A DNA stretch of 64,000 nt from Phenylobacterium sp. J426 (GCF_024699945.1 NZ_JAJOMY010000001.1:2797001-2861000); one strand, 5' to 3'. Numbered from the stretch's first letter, positions 8,110 to 18,832 are shown. Notes: a model not told the origin generated them from the sequence alone. Numbers and translations: made by a program.

Positions 8110-9450
8110 ATGAGACCGTTCTATCACCTTCTGGCCAACAACCTCGTGGCCAACGTGACCAACTACACGGTCTGGTTCGCACTCACGTTCTGGATCTTCC
8201 TCGAGACGCGATCGGTCTTCGCCACCGGCATGATCGCCGGCATCTACGTGGTCTTCACCGCAGCCTTCGCCATGTGGTTCGGCAGCCTCGTCGACCATCA
8301 TCGCAAGAAGCGGGTGATGTTGGCCTCCAGCATCGTCTCGCTGATCTTCTACGGGGCCGCGCTCGCCTTCCACCAGGCCGTCGGCGAGCCGGCCATGCGC
8401 GATGTGGCTGGTTTCGAGCTCTGGCTGTTCGTCCTGCTGGTCATGCTGGGGATGATCGCCGGCAATATCCGGAGCATCGCCCTGCCGACCCTGGTGACGG
8501 CGCTTATCCCGGAGGGCCGTCGCGACCGGGCCAACGGGCTCGTCGGCATGGTGACGGGCGTGGGCTTCCTCACCACCTCGGTGATCAGCGGCTTCCTGGT
8601 CGCCTGGGGCGGCATGTCGGCGACCCTGGCCCTGGCGATGGTCTGCAGCGTCGGCGTCTTCCTGCACCTGCTGTTCGTCCGCATAGACGAGCCCGCGCCG
8701 CGCTCCGAGGCGCATCCTGACGAAGCCAAGCGGCTGGACCTGCGCGGCACGCTGAAGGTGATCGCGGCCGTGCCGGGGCTGTTCGCCCTGATCTTCTTCG
8801 CCACGATCAACAACTTCCTGGGCGGCATCTTCATGGCGCTGATGGACGCCTACGGCCTGTCGCTCGTGTCGGTCCAGGTCTGGGGACTGCTCTGGGGCGT
8901 GATCTCCACGGCGTTCATCATCTCCGGCGTCCTCATCTCGCGGACCGGGCTCGGCTCCAATCCGCTGCGCACGCTGATGCTGGCGAACCTCATCGCCTGG
9001 GCGGTCTGCTGCGTCTTCACGCTGCAACCGTGGATCCTGCTGCTCGCCGCCGGTTGCTTCGTCTGGATGTTCCTGGGCCCCTATGCTGAGGCGGCCGAGC
9101 ACACCACGCTGCAGAAGGTCGTGCCGTTCGAGCGCCAGGGCCGGGTCTTCGGCTTCGCCCAGTCTGTGGAGCAGGCGGCCTCGCCGGTCACCGCCTTTCT
9201 GATGGGCCCGCTCACCCAGTTCTATTTCATCCCCCTGATGACCGACGGCGCGGGCGCCGACGCCATCGGCGACTGGTTCGGCCGCGGGCCCGACCGGGGA
9301 ATCGCGCTGGTCTTCACGCTGGCGGGCGTCGTGGGGGTCATCGTGACCCTGCTCGCCTTCAACTCCCGCTACTACCGTCAGCTCAGCGCCGCCTACGCCG
9401 GCGCTCCCGACCCGGAACCGGCGGGCGACAAGCTCGAGCGCCCGGCCTAG
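8110..9450 (+). CDS. Major facilitator superfamily transporter (EntS-like)
   Basis: 446 residues with about 12 hydrophobic helices. The loop FGSLVDHHRKKRVMLAS between helices 2 and 3 is the MFS signature motif A, and a central charged loop (EAHPDEAKRLDL) separates the two halves. LFVLLVMLGMIAGNIRSIALPTLV resembles the multidrug or siderophore exporter subgroup. Substrate unknown. The helix-rich protein lies 68 bp after nnrD on the same strand and converges with the CoA-transferase gene. Confidence 0.88.
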   Translation: MRPFYHLLANNLVANVTNYTVWFALTFWIFLETRSVFATGMIAGIYVVFTAAFAMWFGSLVDHHRKKRVMLASSIVSLIFYGAALAFHQAVGEPAMRDVAGFELWLFVLLVMLGMIAGNIRSIALPTLVTALIPEGRRDRANGLVGMVTGVGFLTTSVISGFLVAWGGMSATLALAMVCSVGVFLHLLFVRIDEPAPRSEAHPDEAKRLDLRGTLKVIAAVPGLFALIFFATINNFLGGIFMALMDAYGLSLVSVQVWGLLWGVISTAFIISGVLISRTGLGSNPLRTLMLANLIAWAVCCVFTLQPWILLLAAGCFVWMFLGPYAEAAEHTTLQKVVPFERQGRVFGFAQSVEQAASPVTAFLMGPLTQFYFIPLMTDGAGADAIGDWFGRGPDRGIALVFTLAGVVGVIVTLLAFNSRYYRQLSAAYAGAPDPEPAGDKLERPA

Positions 9451-9454
9451 GACC

Positions 9455-10654
9455 TCACGCGGCCGCCGCGCCCCCTGCGATCATCGCCTCGATTTCGGGC
9501 TCCCTGTAGCCAAGCTCGCGCAGGACCTCGCGGGTATGTTCGCCAAGCTTCGGCGAGGGCGGCCGGCGGGTCTGGTCCACACCGGGGAACCGGGCCGGTG
9601 CGGCGATCGAGCGGGTGGTTCCGCCCTGGCCATCGTCGATTTCGATGAACGCCCCGGCCGCCTCGGCCTGGGGATCTGCGGCGACGTCGGCCGGCGTCTG
9701 CACCGGCGCCCAGACCAGGTCGGCCGCGTCCAGCCGGCGGGCGATCTCTTCGAAGGGCAGGGCGGCGAAGCCCTTGTCGAACTCTTCGGTCAGCGCCTTG
9801 GCGTTCTCGCGCCGCGCCTTGCCGGTGGCGAACCGTGCGTCGGTGATCAGGTCCGGACGCTCGATCACCTGGCAGAATGCTTCCCAGCCGCCGCCCGAGC
9901 CGCGCGGATTGTGCACGAACCAGCGGCCGTCCGAACTGCGGTAGAAGTTGGCCAGCGCATTGATCGGATTGTCCCGGGTCCGCGCCGAGGCGACGCGGCC
10001 GAACTTCAGCTGCACTGCCAGGTCCGAGCTCATCACATAGACGCCGGTGGCCAGCAGTGATGTCTGCACCAGTCGGCCTTCGCCCGTCCGCTCGCGCTCG
10101 TACAGCGCCGCCAGGATGGCCGAGACCGTCGCCAGGGAGGTGGTGTGGTCGCCGACGCCCGAGCGCAGCAGGAACGGGTCCATGCCCTTGGGCGCGGTCA
10201 TGGCCGCGACACCGGCCCGGGCCCAGAAGGCCGTGACGTCGAAGCCCGGCTTGTGCGCGTCCGGGCCTTCCAGCCCAAAGCCGGTGATCACCGCATAGAC
10301 CAGCCTTGGATTGGCGGCCCGCAGGGTGTCCGCGTCCAGGCCGTATTTCTTCAGCGAGGCCGGTCGAACGTTCGTCAGGAACACGTCGGCCTCGGCGGCC
10401 AGCCTGGCCAGCGCCTCTCGGCCCTCTGGTTTGCCGATGTCCAGCACGATGCCGCGTTTGCCGCGGTTGTCGACGTCGAAGGTCGGGTTGGCGCCCAGGT
10501 CCGTCTTCAGGTCGCCGAAGATGTGGCGCATGGCGTCGCCCTCGGGACGCTCCACCTTGATGACGTCGGCGCCCCAGTCGCCTAGGATGGCGGCCGCTCC
10601 GGGACCGGCGATGTAGGCGGTGAAGTCGACGACTCTCAGGCCCTGCAGCAGCAC
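9455..10654 (-). CDS. CaiB/BaiF-family (class III) CoA transferase
   Basis: 399 residues. The start LLQGLRVVDFTAYIAGPGAAAILGDWGADVIKVE is characteristic of the family. RGIVLDIGKPEGREAL, the catalytic Asp in HKPGFDVTAFWARAG, GVGDHTTSLATVSAILAAL and the C-terminal LGEHTREVLRELGY are further signatures. It transfers CoA between carboxylic acids through an aspartyl-CoA intermediate; the acids cannot be told from sequence. It stands alone, back to back with the upstream kinase gene on the same strand (48 bp gap) and convergent with the MFS gene. Confidence 0.92.
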   Translation of the reverse strand: MLLQGLRVVDFTAYIAGPGAAAILGDWGADVIKVERPEGDAMRHIFGDLKTDLGANPTFDVDNRGKRGIVLDIGKPEGREALARLAAEADVFLTNVRPASLKKYGLDADTLRAANPRLVYAVITGFGLEGPDAHKPGFDVTAFWARAGVAAMTAPKGMDPFLLRSGVGDHTTSLATVSAILAALYERERTGEGRLVQTSLLATGVYVMSSDLAVQLKFGRVASARTRDNPINALANFYRSSDGRWFVHNPRGSGGGWEAFCQVIERPDLITDARFATGKARRENAKALTEEFDKGFAALPFEEIARRLDAADLVWAPVQTPADVAADPQAEAAGAFIEIDDGQGGTTRSIAAPARFPGVDQTRRPPSPKLGEHTREVLRELGYREPEIEAMIAGGAAAA

Positions 10655-10702
10655 GCGTTCTCTCCCCGGTTTCGGGGATTTAAACAGGCGTTGGAGCGCT
10701 TG

Positions 10703-12451
10703 TCAGGCTACCGCACGGTCATTGGCGGGCGTTCTGGCCGACAGCGCCTCGGCGATGGCGCGTGCGGCGGCGGGCGCGGCCACCGGCTTGCGCAGCAGGG
10801 CGTCGGCCCCCGCCGCGCGGCAGGCGTCGGCTTCGTCGGCCCCGCCGCCCTCGATCAGGGCGATGACCGGCGTCTTCCCCGCGTCGGCGGCCAGACCGCG
10901 CAGCGCCGCCACCGCGGCCGGCCGCTCGACGAAGGCCATGTCGAGGTTGCAGACCCTCGCCAGTTCCACCGCCCGGTCGGCGTCGGCGGCCTGCACCACC
11001 TGGTGGCCCAGCTGTTCAAGCGTGGCGCGCAGCATGGCCGCGTTCAGCGCCTGCTCGCAGGCGATCAGCACGCGCAGGCGCCGGGGCTCGGCCTCGGCGG
11101 CCGAGACGGCGTCCCGGGCCGGCGGCGCGGCCGCTGCGTCATAGGGCAGCTCGACGACGAAGCACGAGCCCACGCCGGGCGCGCTCTGCGCCCGCACCTC
11201 GCCGCCCATCAGGCCGGCGAGCCGGCAGGCCAGCGGCAGGCCAAGACCCGCGCCGGGTGCGCCGGCGCTGGTGCGCGCCACGCGTCGGAACGGCTGCATG
11301 GCGATCGCCAGTTCCTCCTCGTTCAGGCCGGGGCCGGTGTCGGCGACGGCCACGGCGATACGGCCGCCTTCGGCCGAGATCCGCGCCTCGACCCGCCCGC
11401 GGACGGTGAACTTCACGGCATTGCCGATCAGGGCGGCCAGCACCTGCCGGATCCGGGCGGGATCGGCGATCGCGGCGCCCGGCGCTTCGCCGTCGATGTG
11501 CAGGCCGATCTCCAGACCCTTGGCGGCGGCGGCCGGGCGATGCTGCAGCACCAGGTCACGGGCGATGGCGATCAGGTCAACGGGACGTGGCTCGACCGAC
11601 AATGCGCCGGCCTCAGCGGTCTCGGCGTCGACGGTGGTCTCCAGAACCGACAGCAGGTCCTCGACCGCGTCGCGGGCGGCGGCGAGCTGCTGGCGCGAGG
11701 GTGCGGCGCGGCCGCCGGGCCCGGCGGCGGAGGCCAGCATGTGGGCGACGCCGTTCAGGCCGTTGCGGATCTCGTCGGACAGCGTCGCGACCAGGTCGGT
11801 CTTCGCGCGGGCCAGCCGTCGGGCCGCCTCGGCCTGCTCGGCCCGCTCGGCGATCAGTTGCTCGCGCTCGGCCGCGAGGCCGTACTGGCTGCGGAGGATG
11901 CGATTGACGAGCAGCGCCAGCGCCAGGGCCAGCGCGGTGGCCGCCAGGCCCAGCTTGGCCAGCGCCGCGTCCTGCGAGCGGCTGAAGAGGACGACCAGGG
12001 GACCGGCCAGCGCCGCCGGGGCCACGATCAGCAGGCTGGGCAGCCACGGCGCGGCGAAGAACACCGAGATCAGCGCCGCCGCGAGGGACATCAGGACCAG
12101 CGCCTCGCGGGCCGGCCCAGCGCCGTCGGCGAAGATGGCGAGCTGGGCGATGGCCCCCGCCCAGATCAGGCCGCCCAGGACCTGTACGCGGGCCCGGCGG
12201 CGGAGGTCGTGGGAGGCTTGGGTCTTCAGCCAGTTCACCACGCCGTAGAAGGCGCCCCAGCCCATCGCGAAGAGGGCGAAGGTCGCGCTCATCCAGGCGG
12301 CGTTGGCCGCATGGCTGCCGGCCCACACGAAGACCGGCAGGCACACGCCGAACGCCGCCAGGGCGTAGGGCAGCAGGGCCGCCTGCGCCTTCATGCCCTG
12401 TTCGTTGACGCTGAGGCCGCCGACGTCTTCGGCGATGCGCGCTCTGGACAT
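10703..12451 (-). CDS. Membrane-bound hybrid histidine kinase with degenerate H-box and receiver
   Basis: 582 residues. Residues about 20-190 form six or so hydrophobic helices without a recognisable sensor fold. A short coiled segment (REQLIAERAEQAEAARRLA) leads to a HisKA-like helix reading VATLSDEIRNGLNGV, in which the phospho-accepting His is Asp226 (codon at 11774-11776). The ATPase domain looks intact: N-box LIGNAVKFT (Asn344), DTGPG (371-375) and APGAGLGLPLA. The C-terminal receiver has CEQ instead of an acidic pair and Glu509 at the phosphorylation position (LDMAFVER), but keeps the KP Lys. So neither His autophosphorylation nor Asp phosphotransfer is expected. A scaffolding or regulatory pseudokinase role is inferred. 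Confidence 0.88.
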   Translation of the reverse strand: MSRARIAEDVGGLSVNEQGMKAQAALLPYALAAFGVCLPVFVWAGSHAANAAWMSATFALFAMGWGAFYGVVNWLKTQASHDLRRRARVQVLGGLIWAGAIAQLAIFADGAGPAREALVLMSLAAALISVFFAAPWLPSLLIVAPAALAGPLVVLFSRSQDAALAKLGLAATALALALALLVNRILRSQYGLAAEREQLIAERAEQAEAARRLARAKTDLVATLSDEIRNGLNGVAHMLASAAGPGGRAAPSRQQLAAARDAVEDLLSVLETTVDAETAEAGALSVEPRPVDLIAIARDLVLQHRPAAAAKGLEIGLHIDGEAPGAAIADPARIRQVLAALIGNAVKFTVRGRVEARISAEGGRIAVAVADTGPGLNEEELAIAMQPFRRVARTSAGAPGAGLGLPLACRLAGLMGGEVRAQSAPGVGSCFVVELPYDAAAAPPARDAVSAAEAEPRRLRVLIACEQALNAAMLRATLEQLGHQVVQAADADRAVELARVCNLDMAFVERPAAVAALRGLAADAGKTPVIALIEGGGADEADACRAAGADALLRKPVAAPAAARAIAEALSARTPANDRAVA

Positions 12452-12531
12452 CGGCGGTTCCTTCCCGAAGCTTCCGGGAAGGCTAGTCGCCGTGGGGTTG
12501 GCGCGGGGTTACGCGACAACCTTAATCCACA

Positions 12532-12589
12532 GATTCGCCCGGCAACCACTCATTAAGCTTAACGGTCGATAACTCGACTCGTGGGACTC
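12532..12589. promoter_or_regulatory. Cluster of three GANTC (CcrM methylation) sites
   Basis: GATTC at 12532-12536 and GACTC at 12576-12580 and 12585-12589 lie in the intergenic region between the divergent hybrid kinase and DUF2336 genes. At this base composition one such site is expected roughly every 300 bp, so three in 58 bp is dense. In Caulobacterales, GANTC methylation by CcrM and GcrA binding control cell-cycle promoters. A self-complementary TTAAGCTTAA (12553-12562) lies between them. Confidence 0.4.
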
Positions 12590-12624
12590 CGGAGCTACCG
12601 GAGTAGGGGTCTTGGGCGGGGTTT

Positions 12625-13764
12625 ATGGCGACGACGCGTTCAGCGTTGACGGAGAGCGACATCCGTACGCTGGTCAAAGGCGCGACGGCTGACGAACGGG
12701 CTCTCGCCGCCCGCAAGCTCTGCATCGGCATCGAGCGCGCGGTCCTTACCGACGAGGAGCGCACCATAGCCGCGGAGATCCTGCGGGTTATGGCCGCGGA
12801 CGCCGCCGTGCTGGTGCGCCGCGCCCTGGTCGAGACGCTGAAGGCCTCGCCGGTCGTGCCGCGCGACGTCGCCATGAAGCTGGCCCGCGACGTGGAGGCC
12901 ATCTGCCTGCCGATGCTGGCCGTCTCGCCGGTCTTCACCGACGACGACCTGGCCGAGATCGTGCGCCTGGGCGGGCCGGTCCGCCAGCTCGCGATCGCCA
13001 AGCGCCCCGAGATCGGCCGCAAGGTCGCCGACGCCATCGCCGAGCACGGCAGCGAGCGGGCGGTCGCGGTCGCCTGCGGCAACGACAAGGCCGACTTCGG
13101 CGAGGACGCCCTGCAAAGGGCGATGGGCCGCTTCGCCGAGTCCGAGCGGGTGCTGGCGGCGATCGCCTATCGCAACGTCCTGCCGCTGTCGGTCACCGAA
13201 CGCCTCATCACCCTGGTCGGCGACAGTCTGCGGGACCATCTCGTCAGCCGGCACGCCGTCTCGCCCGAAGCCGCGCTTGAGGTGGCGGTCGGCGTCGCTG
13301 AGCGGGCCACCGTCGACCTCGTGGACCAGGCCGGCCGTGCGGCCGACGTGAAGGGGTTCGTCGCCCATCTGCACGCCGAGCAGCGTCTCACCGCCTCCTT
13401 GCTGCTCCGCGCGCTCGCCCACGGTCACATGACCTTCTTCGAGTGGAGCGTGGCCGAACTCGCCGGCGTGCCGCACCACCGCACCTGGCTGATGATCCAC
13501 GACGCCGGTCCCCTGGGCCTTCGCGCCATCTACGAGCGCGCGGGCCTGCCGGCGCGGCTGTTCCCCGCCTTCAGGGCCGCGGTCGACACCTTTCACGCCA
13601 TGGAGTTCGACGGCGGTCCGCGAGATCGCGAGCGCTTCCAGGAGCGGATGCTGCAGCGGTTCCTCACCCAGCCGCAGGCCGCGGCCCGCGAGGACGTCGA
13701 CTATCTGCTGGACCGCATGGACCGCGCCGCCTCCGCCGTGCGCGAGACGGTCGAGAGCGCCTGA
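12625..13764 (+). CDS. DUF2336 domain protein (alpha-helical repeat), copy 1
   Basis: 379 residues, soluble, almost entirely amphipathic helices in a repeated pattern like HEAT repeats: for example LTDEERTIAAEILRVMAA, VLVRRALVETLKASPVVP, FTDDDLAEIVRLGGPVRQLAIAKRP. The pattern of Arg-rich repeat edges followed by DLAEIV matches the DUF2336 family, known mainly from alphaproteobacteria and without an assigned function. It is transcribed divergently from the degenerate hybrid kinase, and a second copy of nearly equal length lies at 16020-17156. An adaptor role in two-component signalling is a guess from context only. Confidence 0.85.
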   Translation: MATTRSALTESDIRTLVKGATADERALAARKLCIGIERAVLTDEERTIAAEILRVMAADAAVLVRRALVETLKASPVVPRDVAMKLARDVEAICLPMLAVSPVFTDDDLAEIVRLGGPVRQLAIAKRPEIGRKVADAIAEHGSERAVAVACGNDKADFGEDALQRAMGRFAESERVLAAIAYRNVLPLSVTERLITLVGDSLRDHLVSRHAVSPEAALEVAVGVAERATVDLVDQAGRAADVKGFVAHLHAEQRLTASLLLRALAHGHMTFFEWSVAELAGVPHHRTWLMIHDAGPLGLRAIYERAGLPARLFPAFRAAVDTFHAMEFDGGPRDRERFQERMLQRFLTQPQAAAREDVDYLLDRMDRAASAVRETVESA

Positions 13765-13830
13765 CCGCCGGCGACAGCCTTCCCTCGCGGCGCCCTTGCC
13801 CGCGCCCCTTCCCAGTCCCAAGCTGGCGGC

Positions 13831-14605
13831 ATGACCGCCTCCGAGACGAAGCCCGCCGCCACCCTTCTGCTCCTGCGCGACGACCCCGCCTTCGAGGTGC
13901 TGATGGTCAAGCGCCACCATCAGATCGACTTCGCCTCCGGGGCCCTGGTGTTCCCGGGCGGCAAGACCCACGCCGGCGACCACGACCCTGCGTGGGTCCA
14001 GCACGCGACCGGCTGGGAGGCGTTCGACACCGAGCAGCGGGCGCTGCGCATCGCCGCCGTGCGGGAATGTTTCGAGGAGGCGGGCATCCTGCTCGCCCGG
14101 CGCACGGACGGCGGGCTGTTCGAAGAGGCCTGCGATCCGGCCGTTCGCGAGGCCGTGGACCGGGGCGAGGTCCCATTCCTCGAGGTGGTGCGCGAGCTGG
14201 GCGTTCGCCTCAGCCTCGATGCGCTGACCGTCTTCGCCCGCTGGATCACCCCCCACCATGATGCCGAAGCGGTTCGACACCTGGTTCTACGCCGTCCGCG
14301 CGCCCGAGAACCAGCTGGCAGCCTGCGACGGCCGCGAAACGGTCGACGCCGAGTGGATCGCGCCGCGGGAAGCACTGGATCTGGCCGAAGCCGGCCAGCG
14401 CACCGTCATCTTCCCGACGCGGATGAACCTCCAGCTCCTGGGCGAGGCGAAGAGCGCCGCCGACGCGGTAGCCCGCGCCGCAGCGCGCAGGCTCGTTCCC
14501 GTGCTGCCGCAGGTGGAGACGCGGCCCGAGGGGCGCGTGCTGGTGCTGCCGCCCGACGCCGGCTACGGCGCGGTCGCGGAGCCTATGGAGCGGATCGGCG
14601 GCTAG
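13831..14605 (+). CDS. NUDIX hydrolase (frame broken by one base)
   Basis: The N-terminal part gives ATLLLLRDDPAFEVLMVKRHH and FPGGKTHAGDH. The catalytic helix RIAAVRECFEEAGILLAR has the REX2EEXG core, separated from the GG by an insert of about 30 residues as in the NUDT19-like subgroup. The rest is in another frame. Deleting one C from the six-C run 14249-14254 joins ARWITP to TMMPKRFDTWFYAVRAPE and restores 257 residues. A nucleoside-diphosphate-X substrate such as a CoA ester or nucleotide is likely for this subgroup but not shown. Its stop overlaps the stop of the convergent Hpt gene by four bases. Confidence 0.85.
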
Positions 14606-15087
14606 GCGCCCAGTTCGCGGACGCGGGTCTCCAGCTCCTGGACCAGCGCCTTGCCGATCGGATGCTCCACGTCCTTGATGCCGTCGCGGACGGCGGCCTT
14701 GATCGCGTCGATATGGGCGTCGATCAGCGGCATCGGCGCTTCGGTGCGCTTGGCCTTGTCGTCGATCAGTCGGCACAGCAGGCCGGCGATGCGGGTGATC
14801 AGCGGGAAGCCGTAGGTGGCGCCCAGGCCCTTCAGGTCGTGGGCGCGCAGGTACAGCGTCTCCATGGTGTCGGCGGTCACGCCTTCGGCCCGCACCATCT
14901 GGCGCGCGGCCTCCAGCTTGGCGACCTCGTCGTTCAGCCACTGGGCGAAGTTGCCGGACAGGCTGGCGAGGGCGGCCTCCGCCTTCGCGATCGCCGAGGC
15001 GTCGATCATGCCGAGGCGTCCGCCGCCGACCTTCAGACGGAGGGCGTTCGACGGCTGGATCAGGTGACCGGACTTCTGCTCGCTCAC
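14602..15087 (-). CDS. Histidine phosphotransfer (Hpt) domain protein
   Basis: 161 residues. I choose the GTG at complement 15085-15087 (VSEQKSGHLIQ), which has an AGGAG box seven bases upstream; the open frame extends further without support. The second half is a four-helix Hpt domain with the phospho-accepting His in YLRAHDLKGLGATYG, followed by ITRIAGLLCRLIDD. Such proteins shuttle phosphate between the receiver of a hybrid kinase and a response regulator. No intact receiver or output regulator is adjacent; the nearest hybrid kinase, 2.2 kb away, lacks the phospho-Asp. Confidence 0.88.
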   Translation of the reverse strand: MSEQKSGHLIQPSNALRLKVGGGRLGMIDASAIAKAEAALASLSGNFAQWLNDEVAKLEAARQMVRAEGVTADTMETLYLRAHDLKGLGATYGFPLITRIAGLLCRLIDDKAKRTEAPMPLIDAHIDAIKAAVRDGIKDVEHPIGKALVQELETRVRELGA

Positions 15088-15167
15088 GGTGGGGCTCCTG
15101 GGAGGATCGCTCCGCGAGCCTAGGGCCAACCTGTTAATAACACCTGATGGCCGCCCAGCCCGGTTAC

Positions 15168-15950
15168 TCAGACTGCGAACTGCTCGGCCAGGACCCGCTC
15201 CTCCAGGCTGCGGCCGGCGTCGAACAGCATGGTGATCGAGACGTGCCGGTCCTCGGCGACGCGCACCTCGGCCACGTCGCGGACCTCGAAATTGTCGGCC
15301 ACGGCGCTGACCGGCCGCTTGTCCGCCTCGAGGATCTGGAAATCGACCTTGGCGGTATGCGCCAGCAGCGCCCCGCGCCACCGCCTCGGCCGAAACGCGC
15401 TGATCGGCGTCAGCGCCAGGATCTTGGCGTCCAGCGGGATGATCGGGCCATGGGCCGAGAGATTGTAGGCCGTCGAGCCCGCAGGCGTCGCGACCAGCGC
15501 CCCGTCACAGGAGAGCTCGCCCAGCCGCACCTTGCCGTCCACCGAGATGCGCAGCTTCGCCGTCTGGCGCGTCTGCCGCAGGAGCGAGACCTCGTTGAAC
15601 GCCAGCGCCTCGTGGGGCTGGCCGTGGATGTCCTTCGCCTTCATCCGCAGAGGGTGAATGACCGCCTGTTCGGCGGCGTTGATCCGCTCCAGCAGGCCGT
15701 CCTCGCTGTACTCGTTCATCAGAAAGCCGACCGAGCCCCGGTTCATCCCGTAGATCGGCTTGCCCGTCGCCATGCAACGGTGGACCGTCTCCAGCATGAA
15801 GCCGTCGCCACCCAGGGCCACGACCACCTGCGCCCGCTCGTCGCCGGCGTCGCCGTAGCGCTCGGCCAGGCGCTCGCGCGCCTCCAGGGCCTCGGGCCGG
15901 TCGCTGGCGACGAAGGTCAGGCGGGTGACGAAGGGCTCGGGCTTGAACAT
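15168..15950 (-). CDS. nadK: NAD kinase
   Basis: 260 residues from ATG at complement 15948-15950. A TTG start seven codons upstream is possible but less likely. It phosphorylates NAD to NADP with ATP. Motifs are [16 protein letters not shown] (diphosphate-binding GGDG), [25 protein letters not shown] and [21 protein letters not shown]. Length is typical of the short alphaproteobacterial NadK. It lies 80 bp upstream of the Hpt gene on the same strand and 69 bp downstream of the second DUF2336 gene, so the three may share a transcript. Confidence 0.93.
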   Translation of the reverse strand: MFKPEPFVTRLTFVASDRPEALEARERLAERYGDAGDERAQVVVALGGDGFMLETVHRCMATGKPIYGMNRGSVGFLMNEYSEDGLLERINAAEQAVIHPLRMKAKDIHGQPHEALAFNEVSLLRQTRQTAKLRISVDGKVRLGELSCDGALVATPAGSTAYNLSAHGPIIPLDAKILALTPISAFRPRRWRGALLAHTAKVDFQILEADKRPVSAVADNFEVRDVAEVRVAEDRHVSITMLFDAGRSLEERVLAEQFAV

Positions 15951-16019
15951 GCGGCGGCCAACACGCCGCAAGCCGGCGGATCTGTCCAGAGGCGACGCGG
16001 CGTCCGTCCCGGGGATCGC

Positions 16020-17156
16020 TCAGAGCGACTGCGCGGCCTGGCGGAAGGCGGCGCTGGCCACGCTCGGGCTGACGGGGGCGAAGGCGCCAACGGCGCGCCG
16101 GGCGGCCTCATGGCCGCCGCCCGGCCGGCCCTCGTTCAGGTCCCGCACGAGCTGCAGGATGGTCGGGAAGACGCTGCGATCGATGCCGACCGCGGCGCAG
16201 GCGAGCCCCAGCAGCTCGGGCCGGTCGCTGTCGATGGCCCGTCGCACATGCTGCCCGTCGAAGCGGCCCAGCATCGCCAGGGCGGTGACGAACAGAGTGA
16301 GGCGGCCCTCCCGCAGGGCGCGGACAAGGTAGCCGGGCCGCAACTGTCCCGCTCCATGCAGCTTCTCGATCAGCCGCCGCTCCATCTCCTCGCGCTCGCC
16401 GTCGCGGGCCATGACAAGGCGGCCGCCTGCGCCGCGCGGCGCGCCGCCGTGGGCTTCGACGACCGATTGCGCCAGGGCGCGATCCAGGGCCTCGCTGTCG
16501 AGGCGGAAGCGGTCGGCCAGCGACTTCTTCAGCGCCTGTCCCACCCACAGGTAGAGCCGCTCGGCCAGGTCGGTGGTCAGGCGCGGATGTCGCGCGAGCG
16601 GTTGGCGAAGGGCCGCGATCTGCCGCGATCGCTCGACCAGCTCGGCCATGTCGCGCGGCGACAGTTCGGCGGTGTCGTTGGCCGCCAGGGCCGTCAGCAC
16701 GGCCGGCTCGCCCTGGTGCAGGATGGCCGAGACGATGTTCTGGGAGATCCGCGGCCGTCGCGCGATCTCGATCTGATGCTCGATCGTGGCCTCGACCAGC
16801 AGGCGCACCAGGTCCAGGTCGCGGAGGAGGGGGCTCTTCTCGATCACCGGCCGGGCGATCTCGATCTCGTCCAGCGCCAGCACATTGATCAGCGCCGCGG
16901 GCGCCCAATCGGCGCCGGCCAGTTTCTCCGACAGGCGCTGCCGGATGTCGCGCTCGGCCTCGACGACCAGGCTCATGAAGATGGACGACAGCAGGCCCTG
17001 GATCTGCGGGGCCTTCATCGCCTCGCCGGCGTGGGGCGTGTCGCACAGGTCCGCGATCGCCAGGAGCAGGCGCTCCCGATCGGCGGGCGCGCGGCTCTTG
17101 GCGAGGTCGAGCAGGCTTTCGCTGCTGAGCGCGGCGCTCAAACCCCAATCCCCCAT
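16020..17156 (-). CDS. DUF2336 domain protein (alpha-helical repeat), copy 2
   Basis: 378 residues from ATG at complement 17154-17156 (MGDWGLSAALS); the open frame extends 36 codons upstream into weakly coding sequence. Its helical repeat pattern is like copy 1: IEIARPVIEKSPLLRDLDLVRLL, HQIEIARRPRISQNIVSAIL, LSPRDMAELVERSRQIAALRQPLARHP. Length is almost identical to the other copy (379). It is soluble with no signal. It is first in a possible unit with nadK and the Hpt gene. Function is unknown in the family. Confidence 0.83.
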   Translation of the reverse strand: MGDWGLSAALSSESLLDLAKSRAPADRERLLLAIADLCDTPHAGEAMKAPQIQGLLSSIFMSLVVEAERDIRQRLSEKLAGADWAPAALINVLALDEIEIARPVIEKSPLLRDLDLVRLLVEATIEHQIEIARRPRISQNIVSAILHQGEPAVLTALAANDTAELSPRDMAELVERSRQIAALRQPLARHPRLTTDLAERLYLWVGQALKKSLADRFRLDSEALDRALAQSVVEAHGGAPRGAGGRLVMARDGEREEMERRLIEKLHGAGQLRPGYLVRALREGRLTLFVTALAMLGRFDGQHVRRAIDSDRPELLGLACAAVGIDRSVFPTILQLVRDLNEGRPGGGHEAARRAVGAFAPVSPSVASAAFRQAAQSL

Positions 17157-17269
17157 TGCCCAAACCGATGACGGCTGTAAGCCATCCTGTCGGGCGCGGA
17201 TGAAGACATGCTTAAGGCCGGCGCGCGCCCCGACACGCCGGTCCCAAGTCAGGGAAAGACGCACTCAAG

Positions 17270-18767
<1,498 letters not shown>

Positions 18768-18832
18768 CGCGTCACGCGCGTGGCGCGACCCTGAACGGCG
18801 ATAAGCAACGACGGATCTAAGGGAGAAGCCCC

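Noticed and set aside
10691..12556. 621-codon + strand frame over the hybrid kinase
   Set aside because: Glycine/arginine/glutamine-rich shadow of the kinase gene; the kinase motifs are on the minus strand.
12553..12573. CtrA full site upstream of the first DUF2336 gene
   Set aside because: TTAA half-sites are separated by two or six bases, not seven.
15147..17171. Long + strand frame over nadK and the second DUF2336 gene
   Set aside because: The minus-strand genes have clear family motifs; this frame has none.
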